NCBI RefSeq assembly: GCF_019924045.1
Contig: NZ_JAHXBN010000004.1
Span: 1-20,656 of the forward strand
DNA from: Dyadobacter fermentans
Lineage (GTDB): Bacteria > Bacteroidota > Bacteroidia > Cytophagales > Spirosomataceae
DNA length: 20,656 bases
Direction of reading: 5' to 3'
Made by a program: the position numbers and the translations under genes. The notes beneath the pieces were generated by a model that worked only from the letters and a program-made list of their open reading frames with translations, did not search any database and had not been told where the DNA came from. Shown here one piece after another: positions 6,910 to 14,504 of the stretch; the first letter of the stretch is position 1, and every line of letters begins with the position of its first letter.

Positions 6910-8391
6910 ATGCAATCAAACAATTATTTTATCCTCCTATGCCTTATCACCGGATTAGGCACCAATCAAACGTCTGCCCAAAATACAATATTAGGTTTAG
7001 GTGCGGGTTCTGGGGGACTTTACAATACCCATGTGGGTGCCTATGCGGGTCACCTGAGTACCGCATCCCAAAATTCGTTCTTCGGTCATTTCAGTGGCAG
7101 GCAAAACACGACCGGGCGGGACAATTCCTTCATTGGTTTCTCCAGCGGTTTCAGAAATACAAGCGGGCATAGCAATACCTTTCTCGGCACCCAGTCGGGG
7201 TCGAATAACCTAACCGGCGCTTACAACACCTTTATTGGCATCAGTGGCACGGCTAATACCAACGGGAACCGTAACAGTTTCTTAGGGTATCACAGTGGTG
7301 GTAGAAACACAAACGGTCATGAAAATACGTTTTTGGGCAATCAAAGCGGGTATAGTAATGTCGATGGAAGCAACAATACATTTGCTGGCTTCAATAGCGG
7401 ATACAGTAATCAGGGTGGGCATAGAAATGTATACGTCGGCAACCACAGCGGCTATAAAACCACGAGCGGATACAATAACGTTTTTCTGGGCCACTACACC
7501 GGCTACGAGAATGTTGACGGCCAAAACAACGTTTTCATTGGCTACAAGGCCGGTTTCAGCGAAACCGGATCACGTAAATTGTACATTGACACCGGTGACG
7601 ATAGTCAACCTTTGCTCTACGGGGATTTCAATACCAACACCTTATCCATTGGCACTAAATATACGGGTGCCGAATACAAACTTGTTATTCCTGGCCGCGT
7701 GAGGGCGACCCAGTATGATGTAGTCTCTGATGCGAGGTTGAAACAACACGTCAGGGACCTGGGTGATGTGTTGAAAAAAATCGTACAAATCAAGGGGGTA
7801 GCCTACACATTCAGACAAGACTCCCTTTTAAAAAAAGCCCTCAACCTGGCCGACCAAAAGCCACGTGTCCAGTTCGGCTTTTTGGCCCAGGACATTCAGA
7901 AAACGTTTCCGGAACTGGTCACCGATGATGCCGGCGTGCTAGCGGTGAATTATCAAGGAATGGTCCCGGTGGTCGTGGAAGCACTTAAGGCATTGATTGC
8001 CGAAACCGACAGCATTGTTGCATCAAACGCTACGATAACACAAAACATACTTCGATTACAACAACGGCTGGATGTGCTGGAAACAAAAATTGAGCGGCAA
8101 GCTTCCGCATTAGTTAAAAGTGCAGGGCAATACGAGCTAGGACAAAACCACCCCAATCCTTTCGATCAACTGACAACTGTTCGCTATAGTGTATCGGAAC
8201 AAGCCCGGCAGGTTCAGCTGGTAATCACCGACCAGCGCGGGACCGAAGTTAAACGTTTTGACCGCTTGCCACCTGGCAGCGGTCAAGTACAAATAATGGC
8301 AGGCAACCTAAAACCCGGCATTTACCACTACACCCTTGTTGCGAATGGAAAGCCTGTCAACACTCACAACATGCTTTTTATTGGCAAGTAA
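6910..8391 (+). CDS. Secreted head-repeat protein with S74 intramolecular chaperone and T9SS sorting domain
   Basis: The 493-residue product has a signal peptide ending near TSAQ (residue 24). Residues about 38-216 are repeats of 20-25 residues of the form G-x-N-N-T-F-x-G-x-x-S-G-Y-x-N, like the left-handed beta-roll heads of trimeric autotransporters and tail fibres. S273-D-A-R-L-K278 and FGFLAQDIQKTFPELV (323-337) identify a peptidase S74 (endosialidase-type) chaperone domain; in this family the Ser/Lys pair drives self-cleavage just before the Ser. A leucine-rich coiled coil follows at about 360-403. The last 85 residues start YELGQNHPNPF and end in the beta-sandwich typical of the T9SS type A sorting domain. 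It should be a trimer exported through the T9SS. It is the fourth surface gene in a row after the propeller lipoproteins. Confidence 0.92.
   Translation: MQSNNYFILLCLITGLGTNQTSAQNTILGLGAGSGGLYNTHVGAYAGHLSTASQNSFFGHFSGRQNTTGRDNSFIGFSSGFRNTSGHSNTFLGTQSGSNNLTGAYNTFIGISGTANTNGNRNSFLGYHSGGRNTNGHENTFLGNQSGYSNVDGSNNTFAGFNSGYSNQGGHRNVYVGNHSGYKTTSGYNNVFLGHYTGYENVDGQNNVFIGYKAGFSETGSRKLYIDTGDDSQPLLYGDFNTNTLSIGTKYTGAEYKLVIPGRVRATQYDVVSDARLKQHVRDLGDVLKKIVQIKGVAYTFRQDSLLKKALNLADQKPRVQFGFLAQDIQKTFPELVTDDAGVLAVNYQGMVPVVVEALKALIAETDSIVASNATITQNILRLQQRLDVLETKIERQASALVKSAGQYELGQNHPNPFDQLTTVRYSVSEQARQVQLVITDQRGTEVKRFDRLPPGSGQVQIMAGNLKPGIYHYTLVANGKPVNTHNMLFIGK
7021..7563 (+). repeat. Tandem coding repeats of the head domain
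   Basis: About eight degenerate units of 60-75 bases encode the G-x-N-(S/T)-F-(I/L)-G motif, with the phrases NTFLG, NSFIG and NVFIG recurring. At the DNA level the repeats have diverged, so this is protein-level repetition under selection rather than a fresh expansion. The repeats also keep an alternative + frame open (7295-7702), which is a shadow. Confidence 0.75.
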
Positions 8392-8549
8392 GCATCGGAC
8401 CCGATCGGAAGCGGGGATCTGCCAGCAGGTCTCACGCGCAATTGCACTTGCCTTTAAGCTTCATTGCCTATCAATCCGATAATAACAGAATACCAATATT
8501 CCATACTTCGACTTAAAAAGCTACAAATAGCTGATTATCCATTAAAACG

Positions 8550-9305
8550 ATGAAAGAAAACAAACAAAACAGCTCTGGAAATATTTACTTGTTGATCCAT
8601 GGCGCCGCACACGGTGCTTGGGCATGGAGGAAGGTAGTCCCGCTTTTGGAATCGGCCGGCCACAAGGCTGTCGCGATCGACTTGCCCGGACACGGCCAGG
8701 ACAAGAGTGCTCCCGATAAAGTTTCCCTCGACGATTATGTACAAAAGGTAGTTGACGTGGCCGAAACGCAGTCTGGGCCCATAATTTTGATCGGTCACTC
8801 ATCCGGTGGCGTTACAATTGCCCAGGTTTCAGAGCGCTTGGGAATTGAGAAGGTTGAAAAATTGATTTTCCTTGATGCTTTTCTTCCAAACAATGGTGAG
8901 TCCGTATTTTCACTAGCAGGTAAATTTTTACCACCTGCTGCAAATGAAGAATCAACTTTTTCGGACAGCTTTATTTTCGACCCAACCGGGGCTACCTTTA
9001 CTTTTGACACAACCAAGGTAAGTAACTTCCTTTACCATGACTGCAATCAGGAAGATCAGGACTTTGCCAAGGAAAATCTCGGTCCTCAACCCGTTGCACC
9101 ACTGGCCACACCAGTTCGGGTCACAGATGCCATTTACGGCATCATTCCAAAATTCTACATCGTTTGCCTGAATGCACGGAATGGCAATATGTCGGAAATG
9201 TCTAAAAATGTGCCTACCGCAAAAACCGCTACGCTCAGAACCAGTCACTCCCCATTTTTCTCCGATCCAGATGCCCTTGTTGACTTGATTACATCACTTG
9301 GATAA
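8550..9305 (+). CDS. Alpha/beta hydrolase, methylesterase/EstC-like
   Basis: The 251-residue product has the alpha/beta-hydrolase oxyanion segment LLIHGAAHGAWAW (14-26), the family phrase AIDLPGHGQD (42-51) and the nucleophile elbow GHSSGG with Ser84. The catalytic His is probably His233 in RTSHSPFFSDP. The pattern resembles the plant SABP2/bacterial EstC ester hydrolases. The segment where that subfamily carries the catalytic Asp (pattern YIVCTxDxxI) reads YIVCLNARNG, with Ala209 in the Asp position, so the acid may be absent or supplied elsewhere. No signal peptide is seen, so it is cytoplasmic. It lies 65 bases upstream of the glycosyltransferase on the same strand and could be cotranscribed. 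Substrate unknown. Confidence 0.85.
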   Translation: MKENKQNSSGNIYLLIHGAAHGAWAWRKVVPLLESAGHKAVAIDLPGHGQDKSAPDKVSLDDYVQKVVDVAETQSGPIILIGHSSGGVTIAQVSERLGIEKVEKLIFLDAFLPNNGESVFSLAGKFLPPAANEESTFSDSFIFDPTGATFTFDTTKVSNFLYHDCNQEDQDFAKENLGPQPVAPLATPVRVTDAIYGIIPKFYIVCLNARNGNMSEMSKNVPTAKTATLRTSHSPFFSDPDALVDLITSLG

Positions 9306-9370
9306 TGACCTGCCCCCGATTTTTGCATAGTACCACGAAATGTAAGCCCTGAGTATAACATCAAAAATAA

Positions 9371-10720
9371 ATGATAGATCCCAAAATCAACATTCTGTTT
9401 GCTAGTATCCCTGCCGACGGTCATTTCAATCCGCTATCCGGACTGGCCTTATTTCTCAAACAACAAGGGCACAACGTTCGTTGGTACACCGGCAGTTCAT
9501 ACCGATCAAAGGTGGCGCAACTGGGAATTCCTTTCTATCCGTTTTTAAAAGCGGTGGAAATAAATCAAAACAACATCGATGAGCTCTACCCTGAAAGAGC
9601 ACAGATAAAAAGTGCAATCAGCAAAATCAGATTCGACATACGCAATCTCTTTCTGAAAAATATTAACGGCAATCTGGAAGATATCCTGGATATCAAATTA
9701 CACTTCGATTTTGACGTATTGGTCTGTGACAGCGGCTTTATGGCTTTCGATATTGTTCAGGAATTATTCAATACCCCCGCTGTTGTCCTTGGCATTGCGC
9801 CGATTCCGGAGGCCTCCATCGATTTGCCGCCATATGGTCTAGGCCTATTACCCGGAAATGGTATGATTGGCCGGCTGAGAGACTCCTTGTTGAGATCGAC
9901 AATACCCCGTCTGTTGTTTGGCGACAGCACGCGGTGCTATAACGATATCATCCGCCCTTACGGCCTTCCCCAAATAAAAGATTCAATATTTAACATGATT
10001 GTCCGCAAACCCGCTTTGTTCCTGCAAAGTGGCGTTCCGGGCTTTGAATATCCGCGACGGGATTTACATCCAAATGTCCGCTTTGTTGGTCCATTGCTAC
10101 CTGCCAGACTTCGCAATCCTCCTGTATTCTATTTCGCGAAATTTTGTGCCAACTACGAAAAAACCATTCTGATATCCCAAGGGACGATGGACAACAAAAA
10201 CCCTCAAAAACTTATTATCCCATCGATTGAGGCATTCGTAAATAGCAACTACTTCCTGATCGTAGCAACCGGTGGTCAGCACACTGCTTCTCTATATAAT
10301 CGATTTCCACATGAAAACATTCTCATCGTTGATTTCATCGACTACAATTCGGCACTTCCTTATGCAGACCTTTTTGTCTCATCTGGTGGTTATGGAAGTG
10401 TTATGCTAAGCCTGAACCATGGAGTTCCGGTACTTGCGGCCGGCAAACATGAAGGAAAAAACGAAATTGTTGCACGCATTGAGTACTTCAAATTTGGGGT
10501 TAATCTACGAACGGAGTCTCCAACAAGCGCTCAAATTAGAAAGGGAGCTGAAAAGATATGGTCGGACCCACAATATAAAATGAACGTAAAAAAGATAAAA
10601 GAACAATTTGCTGAATATGCCCCCTTTCCACTATGCGAAAGGAATATCATAGATATAACGAAAAGTTATGAAGTTAACAAATTAGGTAATCCTGCAAAAG
10701 TACACCATCGATCATCATGA
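9371..10720 (+). CDS. GT1-type (MGT/UGT-like) glycosyltransferase
   Basis: The 449-residue protein has the two-domain GT-B layout. The N-terminal half starts NILFASIPADGHFNPLSGLA, matching the first Rossmann strand and GHxNP loop of glycosyltransferases acting on small acceptors. The C-terminal half has ILISQGTMD, LIVATGG and DLFVSSGGYGSVMLSLNHG, matching the donor-binding region. The usual HGG and DQ residues of the classical UGT signature are replaced by SGG and by an EGKNEI segment, so this is a divergent branch of the family. The likely reaction is transfer of a nucleotide-activated sugar to a small lipophilic acceptor. It follows the alpha/beta hydrolase by 65 bases, and the two may modify a common small molecule. 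No other biosynthesis genes are visible nearby. Confidence 0.85.
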   Translation: MIDPKINILFASIPADGHFNPLSGLALFLKQQGHNVRWYTGSSYRSKVAQLGIPFYPFLKAVEINQNNIDELYPERAQIKSAISKIRFDIRNLFLKNINGNLEDILDIKLHFDFDVLVCDSGFMAFDIVQELFNTPAVVLGIAPIPEASIDLPPYGLGLLPGNGMIGRLRDSLLRSTIPRLLFGDSTRCYNDIIRPYGLPQIKDSIFNMIVRKPALFLQSGVPGFEYPRRDLHPNVRFVGPLLPARLRNPPVFYFAKFCANYEKTILISQGTMDNKNPQKLIIPSIEAFVNSNYFLIVATGGQHTASLYNRFPHENILIVDFIDYNSALPYADLFVSSGGYGSVMLSLNHGVPVLAAGKHEGKNEIVARIEYFKFGVNLRTESPTSAQIRKGAEKIWSDPQYKMNVKKIKEQFAEYAPFPLCERNIIDITKSYEVNKLGNPAKVHHRSS

Positions 10721-11001
10721 ATCCGGAGAGTATTATCCAGAAAATGATTGCGACGGCGGCATCTTTGCAAAATAGCTTCTCTTTCATGAGTCGTCGGCCT
10801 CATTCGCGACCTAAGCCATGCCTCGGGAAAACCACTTAGCGATACAGCCCATAAACCCAGTCTGAGAGCATCTTACTTCCGAATAAACTCAACATTTGAG
10901 TAATAACAATCGCTTCCGTTTAACTCACTTTGCCATGGCATTTTAGCGGAATTTGCCATTAATGAAGTAAAGCTAGAACTGGAAGCGATTCATTCGCTAT
11001 G
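10721..11001. other. Convergent intergenic region with inverted repeats
   Basis: These 281 bases lie between the converging glycosyltransferase and LuxR genes, and I see no gene in them. They contain a small hairpin ACTCAA-CAT-TTGAGT (10887-10901) and a perfect 10-base inverted repeat AATCGCTTCC (10908-10917) / GGAAGCGATT (10981-10990) with 63 bases between arms. A bidirectional termination role is plausible from position, but there is no clear T tract. Confidence 0.4.
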
Positions 11002-11736
11002 CTAGTCGGCAATCACAGCGGTGGCCGTATGTATTAAATCAGCTATGTTGCGCGACTGGGTTTTACGCATTAAGTTTTTACGATGATTCTTGACCGTATT
11101 TAGGCTTATGCAGAGCTGGTCGGCGATTTCTTTACTGTTAAAACCGGTCTTGATTAACTTTAAAATTTCTTCCTCCCGAAGCGTGAGCTCCTGATCTTCG
11201 GTAGCTGGAATGTAACTGCCAATTTTGCGATAGTCTAACCCTTCGGTACGATACCAACAGAGCTGCACCCTGTCCGAAGCCCTGTCAGCCGAAGCATCAC
11301 GATACATCATAGCCTGAACGCTTCTATCTTGCTGATCAAGGTAGGTCAAGATCTCCCCATACACATGCCGGTAAGGTTCATTTCGGTGTGCACGAAGTCG
11401 AAATTGGAAAGCAAAACGGTAATGTACTGCCTGGCTCGGCGTAAGTGACTTTTGTAATTCGATCATGCGACGCCTGCATCTGCCATATCCTTCCAGATCG
11501 TCTGGATGGATCATCGCTTCCATCTCATGACATGTTTTTAAAGCTAGTTGTTCCTGGGTCATTCCCCAGAAATCCGACGCACGCCTGCTTAAAAATCGCG
11601 GACTTTCCCATCCTTCGCCCTCAAAGATGGCAAGTACCCAGCCAGGAAAAAACTGGTCCAAGACACTAAGTTCTTTACCTGGATGTGACAAATCTGCCGG
11701 CATTGTTTGTCCAGCAACTGATATCAAGTTTAGCAT
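11002..11736 (-). CDS. PAS-domain LuxR-type transcriptional regulator
   Basis: The best start is the ATG at 11736 (MLNLISVAGQ), giving 244 residues. The longer frame opens with a GTG at 11841 and adds 35 residues without domain character. The N-terminal part (FPGWVLAIF, RRASDFWGMTQEQL, MIHPDDLEGYGR, HYRFAFQFRLRA) fits a PAS fold of the PAS_3 type. The C-terminal 60 residues form a LuxR/GerE helix-turn-helix: LTLREEEILKLIKTG, SKEIADQLCISLNTVKNHR, then KTQSRNIADLI. It has no response-regulator receiver domain, so it probably senses a ligand or redox signal through the PAS domain. It lies 170 bases downstream of the cytochrome gene on the same strand. It is the only candidate in the window for a regulator of the shared promoter box, but nothing in the sequence links it to that box. 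Confidence 0.85.
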   Translation of the reverse strand: MLNLISVAGQTMPADLSHPGKELSVLDQFFPGWVLAIFEGEGWESPRFLSRRASDFWGMTQEQLALKTCHEMEAMIHPDDLEGYGRCRRRMIELQKSLTPSQAVHYRFAFQFRLRAHRNEPYRHVYGEILTYLDQQDRSVQAMMYRDASADRASDRVQLCWYRTEGLDYRKIGSYIPATEDQELTLREEEILKLIKTGFNSKEIADQLCISLNTVKNHRKNLMRKTQSRNIADLIHTATAVIAD

Positions 11737-11906
11737 TTTATCTCTTGGATTGAGGGAAATTAAAATTGAAATAAATCGCTTTTTGTGGCTGAAAGAGATT
11801 AAAAGTAAATACTCGTATGGCGATACCCGGTGAACAACCACCGCACAAATAATTAGTAAATTTAAGCCTTTTTGTATCGGCCGTTAGCTAGGCTCCGGGA
11901 ATTGCT

Positions 11907-12824
11907 TTACTCATGACGCGTTTGGTCAAGAATCTTTACGTTTCTATCGGCCCTGCCGGGCAAACTAAGAAGGTACGCGCGCAGTGCCTGAATTTCTATC
12001 TCCTTAAAATCCTTAAAGCGCTTCCAGGGCATATATTTGTTATTGAGCCGACGCCCCTCCGGGGTAACGCCCGTCCGTAAAGTCCGGCTAAATTCCCCAG
12101 CTGTCCAATGGCCAACGCGTCCAGTCGGACTGATATCCGGAGCACTTCGTAAAGTGGGAATTTGCGACGCTCCACCTTTAAAGTCAGATTTATGGCACCC
12201 GAAACAAGTAATTGCCAGATTGGCCCCAAAATCAGCTGACGCAGCTTCCTTAACCCGCTTAATCGGCTTTCGATGATGGTCAATTATTGCTACGGGTAAA
12301 GGGCCTATCTGTCCAAACGCCATCAAAATCCGAAATAACGGACCCGGTGTCAAAGGTAGAAGCCGGTCGACCGGCTTCTGATGACGGCAAAACGCTAATA
12401 TATCTAGTAGATCCTGATTGGGAATTAATGCTGTCTCATGGGCAGGCATTGCAATCAATGGCTTACCTGTGACATTAACTCCATGCTTTAATGCCCTAAT
12501 CCAGTCTTGCCCGCTATATTCTTGAAGCCCACCCTTTCCGTTTGTAAGGTTACGCGTTCCAATCGTCCCCAGCAGGGCGTTGTCAATCAACATCGTTCCT
12601 CCAAGGTCTGCACCATGACACTGGCGACATGAATACACATTGTAAAAATGCTGTCCGCGTGCAATTGACTCCGAATCATGGGGAACTAACTGCGGCGAAA
12701 CAGCAAAAGTATAGACTTTGTTGTATTGTCTTTCCGTATCTACATAGGAATATACCCATACTGCTGCAATCACAACACCCAATACCGCCAACGAATAGCC
12801 TAAATCGCGGACAATTTTTCTCAT
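11907..12824 (-). CDS. Membrane-anchored diheme cytochrome c
   Basis: The 305-residue product has one N-terminal membrane anchor (about residues 9-28) with no cleavage site, so the rest faces the periplasm. Two class I cytochrome c domains follow. The first has heme site CRQCH (66-70) and probable axial Met126 in IAMPAH. The second has CFGCH (207-211) and probable axial Met265 in NKYMPW. This is the layout of electron-transfer subunits that accept electrons from periplasmic dehydrogenases, but no dehydrogenase gene is nearby. It starts 43 bases after the stop of the upstream small secreted protein and should be cotranscribed with it from the promoter at 13327-13376. Confidence 0.92.
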   Translation of the reverse strand: MRKIVRDLGYSLAVLGVVIAAVWVYSYVDTERQYNKVYTFAVSPQLVPHDSESIARGQHFYNVYSCRQCHGADLGGTMLIDNALLGTIGTRNLTNGKGGLQEYSGQDWIRALKHGVNVTGKPLIAMPAHETALIPNQDLLDILAFCRHQKPVDRLLPLTPGPLFRILMAFGQIGPLPVAIIDHHRKPIKRVKEAASADFGANLAITCFGCHKSDFKGGASQIPTLRSAPDISPTGRVGHWTAGEFSRTLRTGVTPEGRRLNNKYMPWKRFKDFKEIEIQALRAYLLSLPGRADRNVKILDQTRHE

Positions 12825-12867
12825 TAGATACCCTGATAAAAGTATTTACAGATCTCAAGAATGCCGC

Positions 12868-13284
12868 TTATTCAATGACAAGCATTCGTTTACCAGTTAC
12901 CGTAGGCGTAGGCTCGGTAATATTAACGTGCTTGACAATGCTGTATTTTGCAGAGTTGAACTCCAAATCATAATCGCCGCCAGGCAAATTAGCTACATCC
13001 AACAGCATTGAGACTGGGGATTGATTTCGGTTTAACTTCCACAAAAACAAATTTGACGTCGTTCCTGATTGGCGAAGACTAACAATCACTGGTTGCCGGT
13101 TTCCGCCGACCGCAAATTGGATCTTCTTCGCCTTATTGACGAATACACCCACATCGAAGGTTGGTTTGACTGGAAGCTGGGCGTCACCTTTTGCGCAAAC
13201 GAAGATAAATGCGAATGCCGCCTGCGCGACAATGATCAATTTGTCCTTGACTTTATGGTTGCTGACCTTGACTGATGAATTCAT
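12868..13284 (-). CDS. Small secreted protein of unknown function
   Basis: The 138-residue product begins with a positively charged stretch and hydrophobic segment (KLIIVAQAAFAFIFVCA), and probable signal cleavage near GDAQ (about residue 36). The remaining 100 residues alternate polar and hydrophobic positions as in a beta-sandwich. The motif LLDVANLPGGDYDLEF followed by a final strand pattern resembles the sorting-domain-like folds common in exported Bacteroidota proteins, though I cannot assign a family. It has no cysteine pair or catalytic motif. It is the first gene of an operon with the diheme cytochrome c, and its promoter carries the shared regulatory box. A role as a periplasmic partner or carrier for the cytochrome is only an inference from position. 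Confidence 0.7.
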   Translation of the reverse strand: MNSSVKVSNHKVKDKLIIVAQAAFAFIFVCAKGDAQLPVKPTFDVGVFVNKAKKIQFAVGGNRQPVIVSLRQSGTTSNLFLWKLNRNQSPVSMLLDVANLPGGDYDLEFNSAKYSIVKHVNITEPTPTVTGKRMLVIE

Positions 13285-13326
13285 AAGAAGCTGATAAGGT
13301 CCAAATGATAATGCTTATTTCAGTCG

Positions 13327-13376
13327 CAAAACTATCAAGCTGAGATAGCTTAGCCAATAGCTCTTTAGGGTCAATT
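13327..13376 (-). promoter_or_regulatory. Promoter of the secreted protein/diheme cytochrome operon with shared box
   Basis: On the minus strand the box reads AATTGACCC then TAAAGAGCTATT (13356-13376). It is followed by 21 bases and TAGTTTTG (13327-13334), an exact -7 element. It matches the oxidoreductase promoter at 1446-1495 at 18 of 21 box positions, with identical spacing and the same CAAAACTATC segment on the plus strand. The intervening bases are not conserved, which argues for selection on the two boxes. The predicted transcript start is near 13323, about 39 bases before the ATG at 13284. Confidence 0.6.
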
Positions 13377-13595
13377 GTCTGAGTTGAATACTTTAATAAA
13401 TAGAATGGCGGACGTTATCAGCTGCAAGTTTGCGGCCAACGCCCCGAAAATTCCAACAAATACCGACACATTGGAAAAACAGAGTTGAGCTTTTGCCTTC
13501 CGGGTCTGGTGCAGATACTGGTCCGTATGGCACAGTCGCGAGATAATTTTTTTCGCATTAATCGACGATCAAATCCATGATGCTTTGCCCCCCAA
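13377..13595. other. Intergenic stretch without recognised gene
   Basis: Together with the promoter this makes 311 bases without a gene between the secreted-protein operon and the repressor gene. Short open frames exist on both strands (for example on the minus strand at 13418-13609), but they have unlikely amino-acid composition and overlap the repressor stop. No repeat or hairpin stands out. Base composition becomes GC-richer to the right of here. Confidence 0.5.
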
Positions 13596-14435
13596 TTATG
13601 CCGCCACATTATCCGAGCTCGTATCCAATTTCTCTTTAATCTCCCGAAGTTGTTTCAACACCGTTTCCACGGTCTGCGAAATATGTTGCACCTCCGAAAC
13701 GCGTTCGGGCACATCCTTGGAAAAGTAGCTGTGAAACTTCCAGATTTCAAGCACATCACCTGCGCTGACCTCATAAGGCTCATACGCCCGGTTCAAAGAT
13801 TCCAAAAGCATCTTGTTCCCTTCTGGCAAGACAGTCACTTTCTTAAAGACAAAATCCTGCTCACCATCCAGGATCACAATGCATAGCATCCCCGGCTTCA
13901 AAGCCGTCCAGTCCTCGACATACCGGCAGATCACATCCGCGCCCTCGGGTACCGGCAGCATCGAATCGCCCGTGGTCGGAAACATCCGGAAGGTGCCCGT
14001 CTGCGGAAGGCCGGGCACTGAAAACTTGGGCAGCGAAGCGATAAATTCCGGGTTGGCATACCCGCTCCGGTAACCTGCTTTGGCCTTGACCGGCACGTAC
14101 TCGACGTTTTCTTTATTGGCTTTGTCAGTCGAAATGGCCAGCACCCGAAGGTTCGTCCCTTTCATGTAGAGCTGGTTCCCCGCTTCAAGCTCCCTAAGCG
14201 GCAGCTCCCCTACCCCGCGCAGGTCAAGGCGAAAAAGATTGTCGATCGAAAGACCGAAAAAATCCGAGAATTTGATCAGGTCTACTGCCGAAGGGTTTTC
14301 CGTCCTTCCAGCCTCTATGGCAGCAAGTTTCACCCGCGTTAAGCCCAGCTGCCCCGCGAAATCTTCCTGGGTCAGTTTCTTTCGCTCGCGGAGAAACCGG
14401 ATGTTGCTACCAAAAAAAAGTCTTGTGCTTGTCAT
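13596..14435 (-). CDS. XRE-S24 (LexA-like) self-cleaving repressor of the mutagenesis operon
   Basis: The 279-residue protein starts with a helix-turn-helix of the XRE/cro type (NIRFLRERKKLTQEDFA and LGLTRVKLAAIEAGR, residues 11-44). Its C-terminal half is a LexA/S24 peptidase fold: the nucleophile Ser158 in TTGDSMLP and the general base Lys198 or Lys199 in DFVFKKV. An Ala-Gly pair at 120-121 (VKAKAGY) sits in the linker where LexA-type proteins cut themselves after RecA activation. It ends with a possible coiled coil (about 245-275). It is divergent from imuA across 69 bases that contain a palindrome. The inferred role is SOS-like control of the imuA-imuB-dnaE2 operon and of its own gene. 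Confidence 0.9.
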   Translation of the reverse strand: MTSTRLFFGSNIRFLRERKKLTQEDFAGQLGLTRVKLAAIEAGRTENPSAVDLIKFSDFFGLSIDNLFRLDLRGVGELPLRELEAGNQLYMKGTNLRVLAISTDKANKENVEYVPVKAKAGYRSGYANPEFIASLPKFSVPGLPQTGTFRMFPTTGDSMLPVPEGADVICRYVEDWTALKPGMLCIVILDGEQDFVFKKVTVLPEGNKMLLESLNRAYEPYEVSAGDVLEIWKFHSYFSKDVPERVSEVQHISQTVETVLKQLREIKEKLDTSSDNVAA

Positions 14436-14466
14436 GGCATAATGTTATTATTGAAATCACATCAAT

Positions 14467-14481
14467 GGTACTATTAATACC
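14467..14481. promoter_or_regulatory. Candidate operator palindrome between repressor and imuA
   Basis: GGTACTATTAATACC is symmetric at 12 of 15 positions, with GGTA and TACC half-sites. It lies in the 69-base divergent gap, 24 bases before the imuA ATG and about 32 bases from the repressor ATG. Binding here could repress both promoters at once. The flanks (TTATTATTG and CAAAGATAATAA) are also roughly symmetrical. No exact TAnnTTTG element was found in the gap. Assignment to the adjacent repressor is by position. Confidence 0.55.
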
Positions 14482-14504
14482 AAAGATAATAAAACATTCA
14501 TACT

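Noticed and set aside
7021..7563. Possible CRISPR-like or tandem DNA repeat
   Set aside because: Units vary in length and sequence and are in frame with a beta-roll head domain, so the repetition is at the protein level.
7295..7702. Long + frame inside the head-repeat gene
   Set aside because: The repetitive DNA keeps several frames open; the peptide is low-complexity and has no start context.
11737..11841. GTG-initiated extension of the LuxR-type regulator
   Set aside because: The extra 35 residues resemble no domain, and an ATG at 11736 directly precedes the PAS region.
13418..13609. 63-codon minus frame between the repressor and the secreted protein gene
   Set aside because: Overlaps the repressor stop; Cys/Arg/Trp-rich composition typical of non-coding frames.
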